This document shows positions 13,705 through 17,009 of a stretch of DNA of 17,009 bases, piece after piece. A program made the translations under genes and the position numbers. Positions within the stretch are counted from its first letter, which is position 1. Each line of letters starts with the position of its first letter. Below the pieces are notes generated by a model. The model saw only the letters and a list, made by a program, of their open reading frames with translations, ran no database searches and was not told where the DNA came from. Source of the stretch: Atopobium sp. (GTDB taxonomy: Bacteria > Actinomycetota > Coriobacteriia > Coriobacteriales > Atopobiaceae). The stretch spans positions 1-17,009 of the forward strand of contig JAIJTS010000023.1 in NCBI GenBank assembly GCA_022732885.1, written 5' to 3'.

Positions 13705-14169
13705 TTACTGAGCGTCAACGCCCTTAAAATTAGGGTCATCCTCACGCATGATTTTCTCGACACGTCCAGTATGACGGCCACCTGCAAACTCAGTGCTGAG
13801 GAACGTGTCCACAATAGCCTCGTTTACAGCAAGATCAGTGAATCGACCAGAAAGGCCAATGACGTTTGCGTTATTATGCTCACGAGCCAGCTCTGCAAAC
13901 TGAACAGTCTGAACAGAAGCTGCACGAATGCCAGGAACTTTATCTGCGGCCATTGCAACACCAATGCCAGTACCGCAAATCAAAACGCCGCGATCTGCCT
14001 TTCCTGCTGCAACTGCACGAGCAACCTTATCTGCAAAATCGGGGTAATCAACTCGGTCATCAGTTGCTGGACCAAAGTCCAAAACCTCGTGTCCAAGTGA
14101 CTTGATGTGCTCAATGATGGGGTCTTTCTGGATAAAGCCAGCGTGATCGGAACCAACTGCAATACGCAT
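13705..14169 (-). CDS. rpiB: Ribose-5-phosphate isomerase B
   Basis: RpiB interconverts ribose-5-phosphate and ribulose-5-phosphate in the pentose phosphate pathway. From the ATG at 14169 the protein has 154 residues, the usual size. It begins MRIAVGSDHAGF (Asp8 and His9 are substrate-binding positions), has the anion-hole loop CGTGIG (65-70) with catalytic-base Cys65, and REHNNANVIGL with His98. A conserved RHTGRVEKI segment lies near the end. Many actinobacterial enzymes have Glu in place of Cys65; this one is the E. coli type. GAGGAGG six bases upstream fixes the start; a GTG at 14193 in frame is upstream of that site. Relatives include LacA/LacB, but no lactose or tagatose genes are nearby. 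Confidence 0.93.
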   Translation of the reverse strand: MRIAVGSDHAGFIQKDPIIEHIKSLGHEVLDFGPATDDRVDYPDFADKVARAVAAGKADRGVLICGTGIGVAMAADKVPGIRAASVQTVQFAELAREHNNANVIGLSGRFTDLAVNEAIVDTFLSTEFAGGRHTGRVEKIMREDDPNFKGVDAQ

Positions 14170-14194
14170 ACGTATCCTCCTCAGAAAATTCACT

Positions 14195-14221
14195 CCTATA
14201 GAGAGTAGCGCATGCAGTCAA
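14195..14221 (-). promoter_or_regulatory. Candidate promoter of rpiB
   Basis: TTGACT (14221-14216) and TATAGG (14200-14195) on the minus strand are separated by 15 bp, shorter than the ideal 17, within the 93-bp gap between tsaC and rpiB. If used, the leader would be about 25 bases. The evidence is weak. Confidence 0.3.
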
Positions 14222-14262
14222 AAGCTGCAGCCAAAACACATAAAAGGGATAGGATTTTTTAT

Positions 14263-14910
14263 CTATTTTGCAAATCCTGCGGTGGCGAGAATATCTTTAG
14301 TTGAAATAGCGCCCTCACGCAAAATGCGTGGTTCATCACCTGTACAGTCGACAATAGTTGACGCAATTGCAAGAGGAGCTGGACCTCCATCAAGCGTCAA
14401 ATCGGCCTGCTCAACAAGACCTGCCTCAAGACCACTTCCATCAATCGCAGAAGGAGCTCCGTGTGTGTTAGCGCTGGTAGTAGCCAAAGGGCACCCTAAC
14501 TGTTGCGCAATTTGACATACAAGCGGTGAGTTGGGCATACGAAGAGCAATAGTCCTGTTATCTGGCAAGATGTACTCATCAGAAACGTTCTCTGATGCGG
14601 TGACTACCAACGTAAGAGCACCAGGCCAATAAGTATCTACCAACTTATTTGCCCACTCATGTGTAATGTGAGCATATTTCTGCAGATCGGCCTTACTGCC
14701 CACAAGCCATGGAAGCGTCTGCGTTGAAGGGCGCTGTTTAATCTCAAAGATGCGCTTATGACCTGGGTTTTGAGGAGTTGCAGCAGCACCTATGCCATAG
14801 ACAGAATCGGTTGGCATGATAAGTACGCCGCCACGGCGCGCCACCTCAACTGCTAAAGAAACGGTAGATGCCTCTGGATTCATCTGATCAACTTTAATGT
14901 ACTCTCCCAT
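14263..14910 (-). CDS. tsaC: L-threonylcarbamoyladenylate synthase (Sua5/YrdC/YwlC family)
   Basis: It makes threonylcarbamoyl-AMP from threonine, bicarbonate and ATP, the first step of the t6A modification at position 37 of ANN-decoding tRNAs. The 215-residue protein is a single YrdC domain without the Sua5 C-terminal domain. Seen are PTDSVYGIG (33-41), the KQRP motif (58-61) within the conserved KxR segment, YWPGALTLV (94-102), IALRMPNSPL, and SANTHGAPSA (146-155) with the conserved Ser and Asn. The ATG at 14910 has GAGGG only three bases upstream. It lies between prmC (57 bp) and rpiB (93 bp), the usual Gram-positive context. Confidence 0.93.
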   Translation of the reverse strand: MGEYIKVDQMNPEASTVSLAVEVARRGGVLIMPTDSVYGIGAAATPQNPGHKRIFEIKQRPSTQTLPWLVGSKADLQKYAHITHEWANKLVDTYWPGALTLVVTASENVSDEYILPDNRTIALRMPNSPLVCQIAQQLGCPLATTSANTHGAPSAIDGSGLEAGLVEQADLTLDGGPAPLAIASTIVDCTGDEPRILREGAISTKDILATAGFAK

Positions 14911-14967
14911 AAACCCTCAACTCATTGTTGTACGATACACAGATTTTCTCGCCATGCGTCTGAAGTG

Positions 14968-15861
14968 CTACTTTGCTAGATGCGCCACAAGAATGCGCGG
15001 CCTGTGCGTCAGGTCCTCTTTGATCTCAACGGACTCCCACACTCCCTGCTGCTCAGCAAGGTGTGCCGCCTTATCCAGGTGTCCCTCATAGAGCTCAACA
15101 CAGAGCATTCCTCCAGGTAAAAGCATACGAGGAGCCGCCTCAAGCAACCTCCTGTAGACGTCTAGGCCGTCCTCTCCCCCGTCAAGCGCTAGCTCAGGCT
15201 CAAAGCCCTTGACCTCGGCAGGAACTTCCTGCTCAAGCACGCTTGTAGGAATGTAAGGTGGATTAGACACCATTACCGAGAAGGACTGTGCAAGTTCAGC
15301 AGGCACGCCTTCCACCAGGTCACACTCAATGAGCTCCACACGCTCCTGCAGGTCCAAAGCGTCTCTATTACGAGTTGCTAAAGCAATTGCTTTAGGAGAA
15401 AGATCTGTGGCGTAGACGCGTGTCTGTGGGCGCTCAGTGGCAATAGAGAGCGATATACAGCCCGTTCCAACGCCAGCCTCAAGCACGCGCACTTCTCCGT
15501 CGGCGTTTGGAGTTGCCGCATCAACGCCTTCTAGCGCAACATCTACCAGCACTTCCGTCTCTGGTCGTGGAATAAGCACGCCCGACTCACACGTAAGTAC
15601 CAGGTGCCTAAAAGGCATTTCGCCCGTCACGTACTGAAGCGGCTCGCCCTCTGAACGACGCTTAATAGCCTCACGCATACGGGTGCGCTCATCCGCAGAA
15701 AGCGGCTTGTCAAAGTTGGTGTAGAGCTGAACGCGAGAAAGGCCTGTTACTGCGGACAGGAGCCATTCTGCAGAAAGACGTGGATGCTCATCACCCTTCT
15801 TTTCCAGGTGCTGAGTAGTCCACGTCAAAATTTTCTGGATTGTCCAAACTTCATCTGTCAT
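14968..15861 (-). CDS. prmC: Peptide chain release factor N5-glutamine methyltransferase
   Basis: PrmC (HemK) methylates the glutamine of the GGQ motif in release factors using S-adenosylmethionine. The 297-residue protein has the N-terminal helical domain (about 1-75, with the QYVTGEMPFRHL segment), PRPETE (98-103), the SAM-binding LEAGVGTGCISLSIA (127-141; many homologues read DLGTGSG), and the catalytic NPPY (200-203). Its substrate gene prfA ends 12 bp upstream; the AAGG that may serve as ribosome site overlaps that stop. The two genes are certainly cotranscribed, a pairing found throughout bacteria. Confidence 0.96.
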   Translation of the reverse strand: MTDEVWTIQKILTWTTQHLEKKGDEHPRLSAEWLLSAVTGLSRVQLYTNFDKPLSADERTRMREAIKRRSEGEPLQYVTGEMPFRHLVLTCESGVLIPRPETEVLVDVALEGVDAATPNADGEVRVLEAGVGTGCISLSIATERPQTRVYATDLSPKAIALATRNRDALDLQERVELIECDLVEGVPAELAQSFSVMVSNPPYIPTSVLEQEVPAEVKGFEPELALDGGEDGLDVYRRLLEAAPRMLLPGGMLCVELYEGHLDKAAHLAEQQGVWESVEIKEDLTHRPRILVAHLAK

Positions 15862-15873
15862 GAAGTTTGCGCC

Positions 15874-16941
15874 TTAGACAGCCTGAGCGAGTTTCTCGGC
15901 ACGCTCTGCTGCAGCTAGAGCCTCAATAACGGATGGCAGCGTATCGCCAAGAAGAACGCCGTTGTAGGTGCCGTTGAAGCCAACACGGTGATCGGTTACG
16001 CGGTCCTGTGGCTGGTTATATGTGCGGATCTTCTCGGAACGTGCGCCATGGCCAATCTGAGAAAGACGCTCTGCGCCCTGCTCAGCCTGCTGACGCTCAA
16101 GCTCCATCTCGTAGAGACGAGCACGAAGCATCTGCATGCAGACCTCGCGGTTCTGAATCTGGGAACGCTGGTCCTGAGACTGAACAACGGTATTTGTTGG
16201 CAGGTGGGTAATACGAACTGCGGAATAGGTGGTGTTAACGCACTGACCACCAGGGCCGGATGCGCAATACGTATCAATACGCAAGTCTTCCTGGTTGATC
16301 TGAATATCAATCTCGTCAGCCTCTGGAAGAACTGCAACGGTTGCGGTAGAAGTCTGAATACGACCCTGAGACTCAGTCTTAGGAACGCGCTGAACACGGT
16401 GAACACCGGATTCATACTTCATAACTGAATAGACCTTATCGCCCGTAACCTTAAACTCAATAGTCTTAAAGCCACCCGCCTCCGAAGGAGAGCTGGACAA
16501 AATCTCTGTCTTCCAACCGCGAGCCTCAGCAAAGCGCTCATACATCTTGAAGAGGTCACCTGCAAAGATTGCTGCCTCGTCGCCGCCAACACCAGCACGA
16601 ATCTCAACGATAGTGTCCTTCTCGTCATTTGGATCGCCTGGGATTAACATAACTTTAATCTCGTCCTCAAGCTGAGGAAGCATCTGTTCATTGGCAGCAA
16701 TATCTTCCTGCAACATTTCTTTTTCTTCTGGATCAGAAGTGGCGTTGAGAAGCTCTTTTGCAGCCTCAATATCATCAAGAGCTGTGATGTACTTATTGGC
16801 GTGAGCAACCAAGTCTGCCTGATTAGCGTGCTCTTTTGCAACGCGAGCATACTCTTTTGGATCAGAGACAACAGCTGGGTCTGCAAGCTTTTGCTCAAGC
16901 TCAGCATAGGCCTCAACGATTTTTTCTAGCTTGTCACGCAT
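15874..16941 (-). CDS. prfA: Peptide chain release factor 1
   Basis: RF1 recognises UAA and UAG stop codons and triggers peptide release. From the ATG at 16941 the protein has 355 residues, the normal length. The codon-recognition tripeptide is PKT (187-189) in RVPKTESQGRIQTS, matching the RF1 PxT pattern and not the SPF of RF2. The catalytic loop is ASGPGGQCVNTTYSAVR, with GGQ at 231-233; Cys follows the Gln where His or Ser is common, and Tyr stands where Asp is usual. A long N-terminal helical region carries many Glu, Ala and Lys. AGGAG five bases upstream fixes this start; the frame stays open upstream to the window edge, but without a better ribosome site. Confidence 0.97.
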   Translation of the reverse strand: MRDKLEKIVEAYAELEQKLADPAVVSDPKEYARVAKEHANQADLVAHANKYITALDDIEAAKELLNATSDPEEKEMLQEDIAANEQMLPQLEDEIKVMLIPGDPNDEKDTIVEIRAGVGGDEAAIFAGDLFKMYERFAEARGWKTEILSSSPSEAGGFKTIEFKVTGDKVYSVMKYESGVHRVQRVPKTESQGRIQTSTATVAVLPEADEIDIQINQEDLRIDTYCASGPGGQCVNTTYSAVRITHLPTNTVVQSQDQRSQIQNREVCMQMLRARLYEMELERQQAEQGAERLSQIGHGARSEKIRTYNQPQDRVTDHRVGFNGTYNGVLLGDTLPSVIEALAAAERAEKLAQAV

Positions 16942-17009
16942 TCTTGCTCCTAAGATAAGTGCCTCGTGCGCGCTTGGTCCATTGGCGTGTAGCCAAACTA
17001 CCACATAAG
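16942..17009. other. Region upstream of prfA at the window edge
   Basis: It contains a small inverted repeat TTGGC-n5-GCCAA (16983-16997) and the prfA ribosome site. No gene can be assigned. The prfA frame remains open to the edge, but the amino acids it would add do not resemble RF1. Confidence 0.4.

Noticed and set aside
15874..17004. Longer prfA starting upstream at a GTG
   Set aside because: The extra residues do not resemble RF1, and the ATG at 16941 has a good AGGAG site with correct spacing.
1..17009. Mobile elements, CRISPR arrays, tRNA or rRNA genes
   Set aside because: No transposase or integrase, spaced repeat array, cloverleaf or rRNA-like stretch was seen; the gene content is conserved housekeeping.

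Overview
The window is a gene-dense bacterial chromosomal segment with 18 protein-coding genes, all on the minus strand, so transcription runs from high to low coordinates. The gene order prfA-prmC-tsaC-rpiB-upp-atpBEFHAGDC-murA matches the housekeeping block known from Gram-positive bacteria (Bacillus and Mycobacterium carry variants of it). The alpha subunit of the ATP synthase has a C-terminal extension like that of actinobacteria, and release factor 1 has a GPGGQ loop. Base composition looks to be in the mid-40s % GC by eye. My inference is a low-GC actinobacterium, most likely Coriobacteriia (Atopobium/Lancefieldella/Olsenella-like). This is not proven from the sequence alone. I see no tRNA, rRNA, mobile element or CRISPR array.

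Layout, in the direction of transcription. (1) 16941-12932: translation and metabolism genes prfA (release factor 1), prmC (its methyltransferase), tsaC (t6A tRNA modification), rpiB (pentose phosphate pathway) and upp (uracil salvage), ending at a strong hairpin terminator at 12843-12873. (2) 12842-12432: about 410 bp without a convincing gene, acting as promoter and leader of the ATP synthase operon; no atpI is visible. (3) 12431-5679: the complete F1Fo ATP synthase, a-c-b-delta-alpha-gamma-beta-epsilon, tightly packed with TAATG stop/start overlaps at delta/alpha and gamma/beta. The one loose junction is the hairpin-rich 131 bp before atpE. (4) 5649-3139: murA and an LCP (LytR-CpsA-Psr) cell-wall ligase, probably read through from the atp operon. 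(5) 3033-2605: a DtxR/MntR-type metal-dependent repressor with three inverted repeats in its promoter region. (6) 2485-196: galU (UDP-glucose synthesis) overlapping by 20 bp a protein of the phosphohexomutase superfamily. (7) 195-1: an intergenic stretch with a 14-bp direct repeat.

Functionally the segment links energy production (ATP synthase), cell envelope (MurA, LCP, GalU and the phosphohexomutase homologue), translation termination and tRNA modification, and metal homeostasis.

Most of the window is ordinary housekeeping sequence. The observation most worth following is the phosphohexomutase homologue. It keeps the fold and the Mg loop, but has lost the catalytic phosphoserine and the usual sugar- and phosphate-binding signatures. 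It may be a pseudoenzyme or a mutase of altered chemistry coupled to GalU. Other points of interest are an ATP synthase b subunit with an apparent cleavable signal peptide, a delta subunit lacking part of its N-terminal domain, an insertion in the alpha subunit, and a mixed set of metal ligands in the DtxR/MntR protein.
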